Both the position numbers and the translations under genes were made by a program. Below, piece by piece: positions 42,680 through 51,614 of a stretch of DNA of 64,000 nucleotides. The notes beneath the pieces were generated by a model. It did not search any database. It was not told where the DNA came from and saw only the letters and a list, made by a program, of their open reading frames with translations. The stretch comes from an uncultured Prevotella sp. (lineage in GTDB: Bacteria > Bacteroidota > Bacteroidia > Bacteroidales > Bacteroidaceae). The stretch is taken from contig CALEKA010000069.1 in NCBI GenBank assembly GCA_937898715.1, forward strand, positions 52,222 to 116,221. Reading direction: 5' to 3'. Within the stretch, counting starts at the first letter, position 1. Every line of letters starts with the position of its first letter.

Positions 42680-44230
42680 GTGATTGCCCGTCTTCTCTGG
42701 GTGGACGACGAGATTGACATGCTCCGCGCCCACATCCTATTCCTCGAAAAGAAAGATTACGAAGTGGTGACCGCCAACAATGGTCCCGACGCCATAGACC
42801 TTTGCAGAGAGGAAAACTTCGACCTCGTGCTCCTCGACGAAAACATGCCCGGACTCTCAGGACTCGAAACGCTGACCCGCCTCAAGGAAGTGGCACCCAA
42901 CGTGCCCGTAGTGATGGTCACCAAAAACGAGGAAGAAGACATCATGGACCAGGCCATCGGCTCCAAGATAGCTGACTATCTCATCAAGCCCGTCAACCCC
43001 AAGCAGATCTTGCTCACGCTGAAGAAGAATATCCACCAACGCGAAATCGTACAAGAAGTGACGCAGACGGGCTATCGGCAGGACTTCTCACGCATAGGCA
43101 TGCAGATGAGCGAAAGGCTATCGGCAGAGGAGTGGAAGGAACTCTACAAGCGGCTCGTCCACTGGGAACTGGAACTCGCCGAAGCTGGAAGCCCTATGGA
43201 CGACATGCTCCGCATGCAGAAGGAGGAAGCCGACCTCACCTTTGCCAAGTTTGTGCGCAAGAACTATGAGGACTGGATACAGCAGCCCGACTCTCGTCCG
43301 CTAATGAGCCCCGACATCTTCAAGCGCTGCATCTTCCCACGCCTATCAGCCGGGCGAAAGGTATTCCTGCTCGTGCTCGACAACTTCCGCTACGACCAAT
43401 GGCGCATGCTCTCACGCGAACTTGCCGACGGATTCGACATGGACGAGGATCTCTACTACGCCATCCTGCCCACCGCCACACAGTATGCACGCAATGCCAT
43501 CTTTGCAGGGCTCATGCCGCTACAGATCAAACAGATGTATCCCGAACTGTGGGTGGAGGAAGACGAAGATGAGGGCAAAAACCTCAACGAGGAAGCGCTC
43601 ATCCGCCATCAGCTGGAGCGATTCCGACGCCGCGAAGCCTTTAGTTATCATAAAATCAACGACTCGCAGGCCGCCGACCGCTTGCTATCGCAGTTTTCAC
43701 AGATGACCACTACTCCGCTCAACGTGCTCGTGATCAACTTCATCGACATCTTGAGCCACGCTCGCACGGAGAGTAAGATGGTGCGCGAGCTTGCCGGCAA
43801 CGAGAGTGCGTACCGCAGCATCACGCTCTCGTGGTTCCGCCACAGCCCCGTAAACGAGCTTTTCCGTCGCCTCGCCGAGCTCGACTACGACATCATCATC
43901 ACCACCGACCACGGCAGCATACGCGTGGATCAGCCCTCGAAGGTGGTGGGCGACCGCAACGTCAACACCAATCTGCGCTACAAGCTCGGCCGCAATCTCA
44001 GCTTCAATGCCAAAGAGGTGCTCGAGGTAAAGGATCCTCGCCGCTTCATGTTGCCTCAGCCCAACCTCAGCACGTCGTATATCTTTGCCACAGGCAACCG
44101 CTTCTTTGCCTACCCCAACAATTACAATTACTACGTGCAGTACTACAAAGACACGTTCCAACATGGTGGCATCTCTATGGAGGAAATGCTCGTCCCCCTC
44201 GTAACGCTCCGCTCAAAGAATGTGCGCTGA
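42680..44230 (+). CDS. porX: PorX-type response regulator with phosphatase-like effector domain
   Basis: A 516-residue two-domain protein. PorX is the response regulator that, with the kinase PorY, controls T9SS genes. The receiver domain (1-125) has 'LLWVDDEIDMLRAHILFLE', the phospho-acceptor D53 in 'LVLLDENMPGLSG', and the lysine in 'YLIKPVNPKQ'. The C-terminal alkaline-phosphatase-superfamily (PglZ-like) domain shows 'KVFLLVLDNFRYDQWRML', 'HGSIRVDQPSKVVGDRNVNTNLRYK' and 'YFIFATGN'-like zinc-site segments. The only start compatible with the stop inside the upstream repeat (42665) is a GTG at 42680, so the repeat has probably reshaped the 5' end. Several likely T9SS cargo genes lie in the same window. 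Confidence 0.95.
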   Translation: MIARLLWVDDEIDMLRAHILFLEKKDYEVVTANNGPDAIDLCREENFDLVLLDENMPGLSGLETLTRLKEVAPNVPVVMVTKNEEEDIMDQAIGSKIADYLIKPVNPKQILLTLKKNIHQREIVQEVTQTGYRQDFSRIGMQMSERLSAEEWKELYKRLVHWELELAEAGSPMDDMLRMQKEEADLTFAKFVRKNYEDWIQQPDSRPLMSPDIFKRCIFPRLSAGRKVFLLVLDNFRYDQWRMLSRELADGFDMDEDLYYAILPTATQYARNAIFAGLMPLQIKQMYPELWVEEDEDEGKNLNEEALIRHQLERFRRREAFSYHKINDSQAADRLLSQFSQMTTTPLNVLVINFIDILSHARTESKMVRELAGNESAYRSITLSWFRHSPVNELFRRLAELDYDIIITTDHGSIRVDQPSKVVGDRNVNTNLRYKLGRNLSFNAKEVLEVKDPRRFMLPQPNLSTSYIFATGNRFFAYPNNYNYYVQYYKDTFQHGGISMEEMLVPLVTLRSKNVR

Positions 44231-44269
44231 AGCATGAGAATGTATCACGTTCATTGATTCGTGGATGAT

Positions 44270-44292
44270 GCCGACGCGAGGACGCGTCGCCC
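44270..44292. repeat. Hairpin repeat, type A
   Basis: Single copy with the flank CCCACGGTATCGGCTGA, similar to 19140. Confidence 0.8.
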
Positions 44293-44332
44293 ACGGTATC
44301 GGCTGAGTAGACTTCTTAAGCATATACTTTAT

Positions 44333-44373
44333 GCACAAAGCCCCAGCAACTTGTCGTTGCTGGGGCTTTGTGC
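44333..44373. terminator. Bidirectional hairpin terminator
   Basis: A perfect 18-bp stem: GCACAAAGCCCCAGCAAC (44333-44350) and GTTGCTGGGGCTTTGTGC (44356-44373), 5-nt loop, between the convergent porX and the hypothetical gene at 44455. Confidence 0.9.
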
Positions 44374-44454
44374 TTGTAACCATCCATTTTGATCCAAGGC
44401 TTCCTGCTTTTTTCGCTTCCTATAGAGCGTGGCTCGGCGCAAGTGGGAAGCGCT

Positions 44455-45282
44455 TCACTTCTTATCAGGATTCCACTGCGTCAGCTGCTTGTGAGCATTG
44501 GCATAGTCGTACTTCTTGAAATAGGATACCGTACGGCCGTTGAGTTCACAACCCTTCATCTCGATGATAGGGGCTATAGAGGAGCGGACTACTCTATGAT
44601 ATGAGTCTCGCTTTAAGCAGCCTGCAAAGGTGCGATTGGCGCTATCGATAAAGGACTGGTCGACGTCCTCATCGGCATAAGTATCGGGCAGTTCTTCACA
44701 ATTTTCAGCGAATCCATCCAAAGCTCTGACGCGTGCACGGAGTTCATCGCATACAATGCCGAAACGCACTGCGATAGGGCCACTGGGCGATACGTATCTG
44801 CTTACAATGCAATCTTCCAATAGCACGAATTCTGCCACGAGGCTCTTATTGTCGAGTTCGTCTACTGAAGGGCGAGCTTCGTTCCATGCAGGCTGTTTGC
44901 TTTCTTCCTTAGGCGGCTTCGACACCGAGGCTGAGGTGCGGCCTTTCTTCGCATCGACGGGTGTGCCGAGCGGGGCGAAGAGGGCGTTATGGTTCAAGGG
45001 AATGTTCACGGTGCTGCCGCCGCTTTTAGTGCTCTTCGAAGTGGAGGTCTTCTTGCCGGCCTTGCTTGCCGTCTTTGTGGCAGTCTTCACTTCTTTGGGA
45101 ACGACAGTCTGCACCACGGTCTCTTTGGCTTGCTTGCCCACTTTCTGTGCGGCCTTCTTAAATCGGTCCTTGAGCGACTGTGCCGAGGCGTTAGGAATGC
45201 CGAGCGACAATGCCATGCCAAGCACAAGCGCCATGCGGCCTTTCATCGAAATTTTCTGTGCGATAGATAATAGTTCTTTCAT
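44455..45282 (-). CDS. Exported hypothetical protein
   Basis: A 275-residue protein; start set at the ATG giving MKELLSIAQ (an alternative is the ATG giving MKGRMALV 12 codons later). The N-terminal hydrophobic stretch ends with NASAQ, a normal signal peptidase site. Residues about 38-95 are rich in Lys, Ser and Thr with short repeats ('KTATKTASKAGKKTSTSKST'), probably disordered. A C-terminal globular part (about 125-270) has four cysteines. I do not recognise the family. It stands between two strong terminators, so it is a single-gene unit. Confidence 0.75.
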   Translation of the reverse strand: MKELLSIAQKISMKGRMALVLGMALSLGIPNASAQSLKDRFKKAAQKVGKQAKETVVQTVVPKEVKTATKTASKAGKKTSTSKSTKSGGSTVNIPLNHNALFAPLGTPVDAKKGRTSASVSKPPKEESKQPAWNEARPSVDELDNKSLVAEFVLLEDCIVSRYVSPSGPIAVRFGIVCDELRARVRALDGFAENCEELPDTYADEDVDQSFIDSANRTFAGCLKRDSYHRVVRSSIAPIIEMKGCELNGRTVSYFKKYDYANAHKQLTQWNPDKK

Positions 45283-45491
45283 AGTAATGAATGTGTGCGA
45301 CTCGTTGGGGTTCAACTTTTTTCATCTTCTCGCGCGAGGGCATCAGTGGTCGCTCTGCGCTTTTTCTGTTAGGAAATCCACTTATCTCTGTGTCGCATTG
45401 AAGGAAACAAGTGTAGTTCTTATAACATTCGCAAATGTACGGATAAATTCTAATACGTTTGCGTTTTTAGCAGATTTTCTTATACAAAAAC

Positions 45492-45528
45492 GTCAAGTCC
45501 CGGCAGTTGTTGGCTGTCGGGACTTGAC
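45492..45528 (-). terminator. Terminator downstream of parC
   Basis: GTCAAGTCCCGGCAG pairs with CTGTCGGGACTTGAC (one G-U pair); on the minus strand it is followed by GTTTTTG. Confidence 0.85.
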
Positions 45529-45549
45529 TGTTCTCTGAGGGAGATTGCA

Positions 45550-48243
45550 TTAATCGTCGAAGAGTGAGAGTGTGGTTGCGCCCTCCTCGTCGGTAGCATC
45601 GTCGGTGGTTATGCTACTATCGTCAGCAGCATCGGCCTCATCCGTGGTGGGTTCGGGCTCGGGGAAGCGCGTAGGCTCGAGTTCTTCTATTCGGTCGACA
45701 GCAAGCGTGGTCAGGCGCTTGCCCTTGGCTTTGTATCCCTTCACGGCTATAAACTGCTCCACGTCGATCTCCATCGGTTCGCGGAAGGCATCGGCTCCGC
45801 CAAAGGTGATCTGCAGGCGCGGATACACTTGGTCGGTGAGCAATACGAAGCGTGAATCTGGATTTTCGCCCACGAAGCTCTGCGGACGCGTCTGCGGAGT
45901 GCGCTCCAAGCAGAAACGCTTCACATAAGGGTAGCCCTGCTGGTCGGCATCGAAGAGCACGCAGCTCCACACTTTGTGTTCGTCGAACTTCTCTACACGG
46001 AGTATGCCCGTAGGCTCATAGTGATTGTTTACGTCGAAGTTGGTGGTATAGTACTGTCCGCTGTCGAGGACTACGAGCACGAGGTCGTCGGAATGGAATT
46101 CGCCGAGATACTGTCCGCGAGCGTCGTAGTTGAGTCGTTGCACGTCGTGGTCGAACCACACCTTTCTGCCGCCGAGAGTAGATGCGCCGTGGGCTTTGAG
46201 TGTAATCTTGTGTACGTCGACACGGGTCAGGAGGTTGCCTCGGCTCTGGCGTCCCTTTACGAGGATTTCGCCGAAGTCCTTATCCATACTGATTCGCTTG
46301 AGCTTCGGGTTGGGACGGAAGGTCACCTTGATCACTTCAGCCTCGCCATTAGGGTTGGCAGTGAAGTAGAGCACCTTACTGCCGGGTGTGCCCATCGTGA
46401 CGTCGTACTCACGGTCGTGGGTGATCGAGGTCACGTTGAATCGCTTGATGTAGCAAGCATTGGTGGCTCCGTCGCGATATACGACGTTGTAGATGGTGCG
46501 CTTGTCGCCTTTCTTAAACACGGCGATGTGGATCACCTCCACCTTCTTTTTGCGTTCGCCCTTGGCGCGTTCCGTCTCACCGATAAACACCTTTTCCTGC
46601 ACGCGGGTCACCTTGTAGGTACCATCGCGATAGAAGATGATCACGTCGTCGATAGGCGAGCAGTTTTCTACAAACTCGTCTTTCTTAAGACTTGTGCCCA
46701 TGAAGCCGTTTTCACGATCTATATAGAGTTTCTCGGTGGCCTCTATCACCTTGGTGGCTTCAATGTTGTCGAACGAGCGGATCTCCGTGCGGCGCGGATA
46801 CTCTGCTGCATACTTGTCGTAAATCAGTTGATACCAGTTGGAGGTGACCTCTACCATGTTCTGCAGGTCGTGGTCGATGCGCGCCACTTCCTCGTTCATG
46901 CGAGCGATGAGTTCTTCAGCCTTATCCTTATTAAACTTCAGTATGCGTCCCATCTTGATCTCCATGAGGCGGAGTATGTCGTCGCGCGTCACTTCGCGAT
47001 AGAACGAGGGCTTGAATGGCTCCAATCGCTTGTCGATGTGTGCCACGGCAGCATCCATGTCTTTAGCTTGTTCGAAGGGGCGATCCTTGTAGATGCGCTC
47101 TTCGATGAAGATGCGTTCGAGCGAGGCAAAGTGCAGGCTCTCCATGAGTTCGCCACGACGTATGCGCAGCTCTTGTTCGAGCAATGAGCGCGTGCGGTCT
47201 ACCGAGCGGCGGAGCACTTCGCTCACACTGAGAAACTTCGGTTTCTTCTCATCGATCACACAGCAGTTGGGGTTTAGGCTCGTCTCGCAGTCGGTGAATG
47301 CATAGAGTGCGTCGATGGCTTTATCGCTCGAGGTGCCTGGGGTGAGGTGTACGTGTATCTCAGCCTCGGCTGCCGTATTGTCCTCCACCTTGCGTATCTT
47401 GATCTTACCCTTTTCGTTGGCTTTGAGTATGGAGTCGATGAGTGTTGAGGTGGTCTTGCCGTAGGGAATTTCTCGAATCACGAGGGTCTTATTGTCGAGC
47501 TTTTCGATCTTGGCTCTCACCTTGACAGCGCCTCCGCGCATACCATCGTTGTAGCGCGACACGTCGATCGAGCCTCCTGTCTGGAAGTCGGGATAGAGGT
47601 GGAACTCCTCTCCGTGCAGATATTTGATTGCGGCCTGACAGAGTTCGCCGAAGTTGTGGGGGAGAATCTTTGCCGATAGGCCCACGGCAATGCCCTCAGC
47701 GCCTTGAGCCAGCAGCAAGGGAAACTTTACGGGGAGCGATACGGGCTCTTTCTTTCGGCCGTCGTACGACATTTTCCACTCCGTGGTCTTGGGGTTGAAC
47801 AGCACGTCGAGGGCAAACTTCGAGAGTCGTGCTTCGATGTATCGGGGTGCAGCTGCCGAGTCGCCCGTGAGTATGTTGCCCCAGTTTCCCTGGCAGTCGA
47901 TCAGTAGGTTTTTCTGTCCGAGTTGTACTAAGGCATCGCCTATGGAAGCGTCGCCATGGGGGTGAAACTGCATGGTGTGACCCACGACATTGGCCACCTT
48001 GTTGTAGCGTCCGTCGTCGAGCAGCTTCATAGAGTGGAGTATGCGTCGCTGCACGGGTTTGAGTCCGTCGCCCAGGTGAGGCACGGCACGTTCGAGGATT
48101 ACGTAAGAGGCGTAGTCCAGAAACCAGTGTTGGTACATACCCGTAAGCTGCAACGTACCGTCCTCGGCTTTCACGTCGGTGGGATGATAGTCGGAGTGCG
48201 CTTCGGTGGATTCAGTGTTTTGCTTCAGTTCGTCGCTCATCAT
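45550..48243 (-). CDS. parC: DNA topoisomerase IV subunit A
   Basis: An 897-residue type IIA topoisomerase breakage-reunion subunit. The catalytic tyrosine is in 'AAAPRYIEARLSKFA'. The quinolone-region segment reads 'HPHGDASIGDALVQLGQ'. The C-terminal part (about 560-840) forms a beta-pinwheel-like DNA-wrapping domain, followed by an acidic tail (TDEADAADDSSITTDDATDE). The N-terminal 'MYQHWFLDYASYVILERAVPHLGDGLKPVQRRIL' and the sequence style match the ParC type of Bacteroidetes; a GyrA paralogue is possible but less likely. Either the first or second Met may be the start. Confidence 0.93.
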   Translation of the reverse strand: MMSDELKQNTESTEAHSDYHPTDVKAEDGTLQLTGMYQHWFLDYASYVILERAVPHLGDGLKPVQRRILHSMKLLDDGRYNKVANVVGHTMQFHPHGDASIGDALVQLGQKNLLIDCQGNWGNILTGDSAAAPRYIEARLSKFALDVLFNPKTTEWKMSYDGRKKEPVSLPVKFPLLLAQGAEGIAVGLSAKILPHNFGELCQAAIKYLHGEEFHLYPDFQTGGSIDVSRYNDGMRGGAVKVRAKIEKLDNKTLVIREIPYGKTTSTLIDSILKANEKGKIKIRKVEDNTAAEAEIHVHLTPGTSSDKAIDALYAFTDCETSLNPNCCVIDEKKPKFLSVSEVLRRSVDRTRSLLEQELRIRRGELMESLHFASLERIFIEERIYKDRPFEQAKDMDAAVAHIDKRLEPFKPSFYREVTRDDILRLMEIKMGRILKFNKDKAEELIARMNEEVARIDHDLQNMVEVTSNWYQLIYDKYAAEYPRRTEIRSFDNIEATKVIEATEKLYIDRENGFMGTSLKKDEFVENCSPIDDVIIFYRDGTYKVTRVQEKVFIGETERAKGERKKKVEVIHIAVFKKGDKRTIYNVVYRDGATNACYIKRFNVTSITHDREYDVTMGTPGSKVLYFTANPNGEAEVIKVTFRPNPKLKRISMDKDFGEILVKGRQSRGNLLTRVDVHKITLKAHGASTLGGRKVWFDHDVQRLNYDARGQYLGEFHSDDLVLVVLDSGQYYTTNFDVNNHYEPTGILRVEKFDEHKVWSCVLFDADQQGYPYVKRFCLERTPQTRPQSFVGENPDSRFVLLTDQVYPRLQITFGGADAFREPMEIDVEQFIAVKGYKAKGKRLTTLAVDRIEELEPTRFPEPEPTTDEADAADDSSITTDDATDEEGATTLSLFDD

Positions 48244-48296
48244 TTATTGTATAGAGAGGTCGCAGTTACTCTGCTTTCAGATTATCTATAGAAATT

Positions 48297-48425
48297 CTTA
48301 CTCGAAGTGAGCAAGTATGTGTTACTTATTACATTGATTAGAACAAGGAGTATCACTTATTACTTGAAGTTTGCAAGAACGTATCACTTATTACTTGAAG
48401 TTTGCAAGAACTTATTACTTCTTAC
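48297..48425. repeat. Heptamer-repeat block between parC and lpxB
   Basis: TACTTATTACTT-type units with GAAGTTTGCAAGAAC connectors repeated at 48378 and 48402. It runs into the last codons of lpxB (minus strand). Confidence 0.85.
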
Positions 48426-49554
48426 TTAAAATTTTAAGCATTTCGTGGGCAGCGCGCTCGGGTGCTCCTGCCGCACCAAGCCGTCGTGCCACGAGGTCGT
48501 AGCCCTCGAGTTGTTCCTTGCGATCAATTGACTTAGGGGGGAGAATGCGCTCAAGCTGTCGGCGCAGTTCCTTCACGTTCATCTGCGAAGCCACGAGCTC
48601 GGGCACCACCTCACGTTCTGCTATGAGGTTGACCAGCGAAATGTAGGGCACCTTGAGGAAGAAGGGCCTTACGAGCGAGATGAACCACCCCATGCGCATA
48701 TAGTAGCACACCACCTGCGGCACGCGGAAGAGCGCTGTCTCGAGTGTGGCTGTTCCGCTCGTCACGAGGGCAGCATGGGCGTGTGAGAGCAGCGAGTAGG
48801 TGCTCTCTTCAGCTAACACGACGCGCTGCAGGTCAATGCCCGATGAGATGATGATTTTCATATAAAACATCACGTCATCAAGAAGGATGTTGGGCACCGT
48901 GGCTATCACCAGTTTATAGTCAGTGAAAGGCTCAGCAGCTTGGAGCATACGGCTCAGGTTGTCCTTGATCTCCTGTCGGCGCGATCCGGGCAGCAGAGCT
49001 ATCGTGCGCCCATCGTCTGCGGGAGCGCCGTGACTGTCGGTGTAGGCAGTCACTTCGTCCACCGTGGGGTTGCCCACGTAGCTTATGGGGTAGTGGTGTT
49101 TCCTCTCGAAGAAGTCCACCTCGAAGGGCAGGATGGAGAATAGCCTATCTACGTCGCGACGGATTTGGCGAATGCGGTGTTCCTTCCATGCCCATATCTT
49201 GGGCGAGATGTAATAGAACACGGGGCAAATGCCACGGCGCTTCACATAGCGCGCCATCTTCAGATTAAAACCCGGATAGTCCACAAGCACCACGGCGTCG
49301 GGGCGCCACTCCTCGATGGCTCGCTTGCAGTCTCTCATGCCGCGCAAGATGGTGGGCAGATGGAGTGCCACCTGCACAAAGCCCATGTAGGCCAAGTGCC
49401 GATAGTGGCATAGGAGCGTGCCACCCTCGGCTTGCATCTTGTCGCCACCATAGTAGCGAAATTCGGCTGTGGGACACTCCCGCTTGATGGCCCGCATGAG
49501 GTGGGCTGCATGGAGGTCGCCACTGGCTTCGCCAGCAATGAGGAATATTTTCAT
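48415..49554 (-). CDS. lpxB: Lipid-A-disaccharide synthase
   Basis: A 379-residue LpxB (GT19) that joins UDP-diacylglucosamine and lipid X to form the lipid A disaccharide at the inner membrane. The N-terminal 'MKIFLIAGEASGDLHAAHLM' and 'YYISPKIWAWKEHRI' and 'ALLPGSRRQEI' are family signatures. Its last codons and stop (LSKK, AGTAAGAAGTAA) are part of a heptamer repeat block, as in the Omp28-like gene. Linkage to surE is common in Bacteroidetes. Confidence 0.96.
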   Translation of the reverse strand: MKIFLIAGEASGDLHAAHLMRAIKRECPTAEFRYYGGDKMQAEGGTLLCHYRHLAYMGFVQVALHLPTILRGMRDCKRAIEEWRPDAVVLVDYPGFNLKMARYVKRRGICPVFYYISPKIWAWKEHRIRQIRRDVDRLFSILPFEVDFFERKHHYPISYVGNPTVDEVTAYTDSHGAPADDGRTIALLPGSRRQEIKDNLSRMLQAAEPFTDYKLVIATVPNILLDDVMFYMKIIISSGIDLQRVVLAEESTYSLLSHAHAALVTSGTATLETALFRVPQVVCYYMRMGWFISLVRPFFLKVPYISLVNLIAEREVVPELVASQMNVKELRRQLERILPPKSIDRKEQLEGYDLVARRLGAAGAPERAAHEMLKILSKK

Positions 49555-49620
49555 ATCTTTATGGATTGGGAATATGGGGTGAATAAGGCAAGCAAAACGC
49601 TATTTGGACTTGGTCAAAAC

Positions 49621-49708
49621 GCGATCGGGGGATAATTTTTACGCGATCGGGGGATAATTTTTACACGGACGGGGGATAATTTTTACGCGGACGAGGGGTA
49701 ATTTCTGC
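49621..49708. repeat. 22-nt tandem array, 4 units
   Basis: Exact start points 49621, 49643, 49665, 49687; core GGGGGATAATTTTTACGCG. Lies between lpxB and surE (both on the minus strand). Confidence 0.95.
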
Positions 49709-49726
49709 TTGTCTTAGAGCCACGAA

Positions 49727-50482
49727 TTAGAGTATCTCACGCAGCACGCCAACGAGTTCGTGGGCCGTCACGTCGAGTTGCGTGGGTGTCACCGCCACGT
49801 AGTCGTGGGCAAGCGCCCAGCGGTCGGTATCCTCAGCCTCGGGCTCGAGTTCCACGCATTCACCCACAAGCCAATAGTAGTCGCCACCGTAGGGATGGGT
49901 GCGATGCTCCACCTCGTTTTGCCAGCGCGAGCGCGCCATGCGGCACACCTTGATGCCGCGAAATTTAGGAGCCAAGGGGAAGTTGATGTTCAGACACGTA
50001 AACTCGGGCAGCCCCACAGCGATGGCCTTAAACATGAAGTCCACCAGATACGGGCGAAGGGGCTCGAAGTCGGCATCCATGCGGTGGTCGCACAGCGAGA
50101 ATGCCACGGAGGGATAGCCCTGCAGCGCGCCCTCGATCGCCACACCCATCGTGCCCGAATAGTGGGCATTGACGGAGGAATTGTCGCCATGATTGATGCC
50201 CCCGACAACGAGGTCGAACTTGCGATCCTTGAAGAGATTGAGTGCCATCTTCACACAGTCGGTAGGTGTACCCGAACAGGAGCATACCGTAAGTCCCTCC
50301 TCCTCGCGAAGCACCTTGTAAGTGAGCGGACGCGATGAGGTGATCGAGCAGCTGAATCCAGAGCGCGCAGAGTCGGGCGCCATGACCAGTATGTCAGCAT
50401 AAGGACGCAATGCCTCTACAAGGAAATTGATACCTGGCGCATCTACGCCGTCGTCGTTGGAGATGAGAATGTAAGGACGCAT
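49727..50482 (-). CDS. surE: 5'/3'-nucleotidase SurE
   Basis: A 251-residue SurE, a metal-dependent nucleoside-monophosphate phosphatase with a stationary-phase/stress role. Start 'MRPYILISNDDGVDAPGINFLVEAL' contains the active-site NDDG. 'MAPDSARSGFSCSITSSRPLT' and 'VVGGINHGDNSSVNAHYSGTMGVAIEGAL' are the other signature blocks. It sits upstream of lpxB on the same strand with a 22-nt array between them. The divergent parA starts about 270 nt away. Confidence 0.96.
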   Translation of the reverse strand: MRPYILISNDDGVDAPGINFLVEALRPYADILVMAPDSARSGFSCSITSSRPLTYKVLREEEGLTVCSCSGTPTDCVKMALNLFKDRKFDLVVGGINHGDNSSVNAHYSGTMGVAIEGALQGYPSVAFSLCDHRMDADFEPLRPYLVDFMFKAIAVGLPEFTCLNINFPLAPKFRGIKVCRMARSRWQNEVEHRTHPYGGDYYWLVGECVELEPEAEDTDRWALAHDYVAVTPTQLDVTAHELVGVLREIL

Positions 50483-50607
50483 ATATATAAGAATGGATGT
50501 GACGTAGAGTCAACGCTGCAACCCATGGGCTCGCGCGCGTGACGTATATAAGACATGCAAAATTACAAAAAATACTTTAGCCGTGGATTTGTTAGCCGAA
50601 TTTTTCT

Positions 50608-50615
50608 TACCTTTG
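50608..50615 (+). promoter_or_regulatory. -7 element before parA
   Basis: TACCTTTG preceded by TTTG at 50588 (16-nt gap, shorter than normal). The alternating stretch GCTCGCGCGCGTGACG lies at 50529-50544, as in the composite modules. The leader of about 135 nt has a hairpin with ACAGGGGA / TTCCCTGT (50640-50690). Confidence 0.45.
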
Positions 50616-50753
50616 CATCTCACCAAGTAGGGACCTTAACACAGGGGACGCTTTCAGCAGCCTAATAGCCGATAGCATTCCCTGTTGTAGAGTGCACTAA
50701 TGACACATAGGATCTCCATGCACTCTCCCCTAACCCTTAACCCGTTTAGCATC

Positions 50754-51527
50754 ATGAGCAAAATCATTGCTTTAGCCAACCAGAAAGGTGGTGTGGGCAA
50801 AACCACCACTTCCATGAACCTCGCTGCATCGCTCGCCACGCTCGAAAAGCGCGTGCTGCTGATTGATGCCGACTCGCAGGCTAACGCCTCGTCAGGACTG
50901 GGAGTCGACTTGAGCAAGGTGGACTGCTCCATCTATGAGTGTCTCATCAATGGAGCCGATGCTCACCAAGCCATCTACACCACCGACATAGACCGACTGG
51001 ACATCATCCCCTCGAACATCAATCTGGTGGGAGCCGAAGTAGAAATGCTTAACTTCGAGGGTCGCGAGTTTATACTCAAAAACCTACTCAAGCCCCTCAG
51101 CCGCGAGTACGACTACATACTCATAGACTGCTCGCCATCGCTCGGACTCATCACCGTCAATGCCCTTACGGCTGCCAACTCCGTGATCATACCCGTGCAG
51201 TGTGAGTACTTCGCCCTCGAAGGCATCTCAAAACTGCTCAACACAATCAAGATCGTAAAGAAAAAGCTCAACCCTGAGCTCGAGATAGAAGGCTTCCTAC
51301 TGACCATGTACGACAAGCGACTCTGTCTGGCCAACCAAATCTACGACGAAGTGAAACGCCACTTCCAAGAACTCGTGTTCAAGACCGTCATTCAGCGCAA
51401 CGTCAAGCTCAGCGAAGCTCCCAGCCACGGCCTACCCGCCATACTCTACGATGCAGAGTCGACCGGTGCTAAAAACCACCTCCTACTGGCCAAGGAGATC
51501 ATCAAGAAGAACGAAAAGAGGGCATAA
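50754..51527 (+). CDS. parA: ParA chromosome partitioning ATPase
   Basis: A 257-residue ParA/Soj ATPase; start set at the ATG giving MSKIIALANQKGGVGKTT, with the deviant Walker A motif KGGVGKTT at 11-18. The longer open frame upstream adds an unrelated extension. 'LLIDADSQANASSGLGV' and 'YILIDCSPSLGLITVNAL' complete the nucleotide site. It works with ParB bound to parS sites to segregate the chromosome origin. parB follows after 87 nt, the usual pair of Bacteroidetes. Confidence 0.97.
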   Translation: MSKIIALANQKGGVGKTTTSMNLAASLATLEKRVLLIDADSQANASSGLGVDLSKVDCSIYECLINGADAHQAIYTTDIDRLDIIPSNINLVGAEVEMLNFEGREFILKNLLKPLSREYDYILIDCSPSLGLITVNALTAANSVIIPVQCEYFALEGISKLLNTIKIVKKKLNPELEIEGFLLTMYDKRLCLANQIYDEVKRHFQELVFKTVIQRNVKLSEAPSHGLPAILYDAESTGAKNHLLLAKEIIKKNEKRA

Positions 51528-51614
51528 ACCTCACACCACAGCTCCTGACCGACCCCACATCGGCCAGCAAAGCATCTCACCACCATAAACCTGACTATTT
51601 CCATCATCACTCAT

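Noticed and set aside
45976..47187. 403-residue plus-strand frame opposite parC
   Set aside because: Antisense shadow of parC; no domain.
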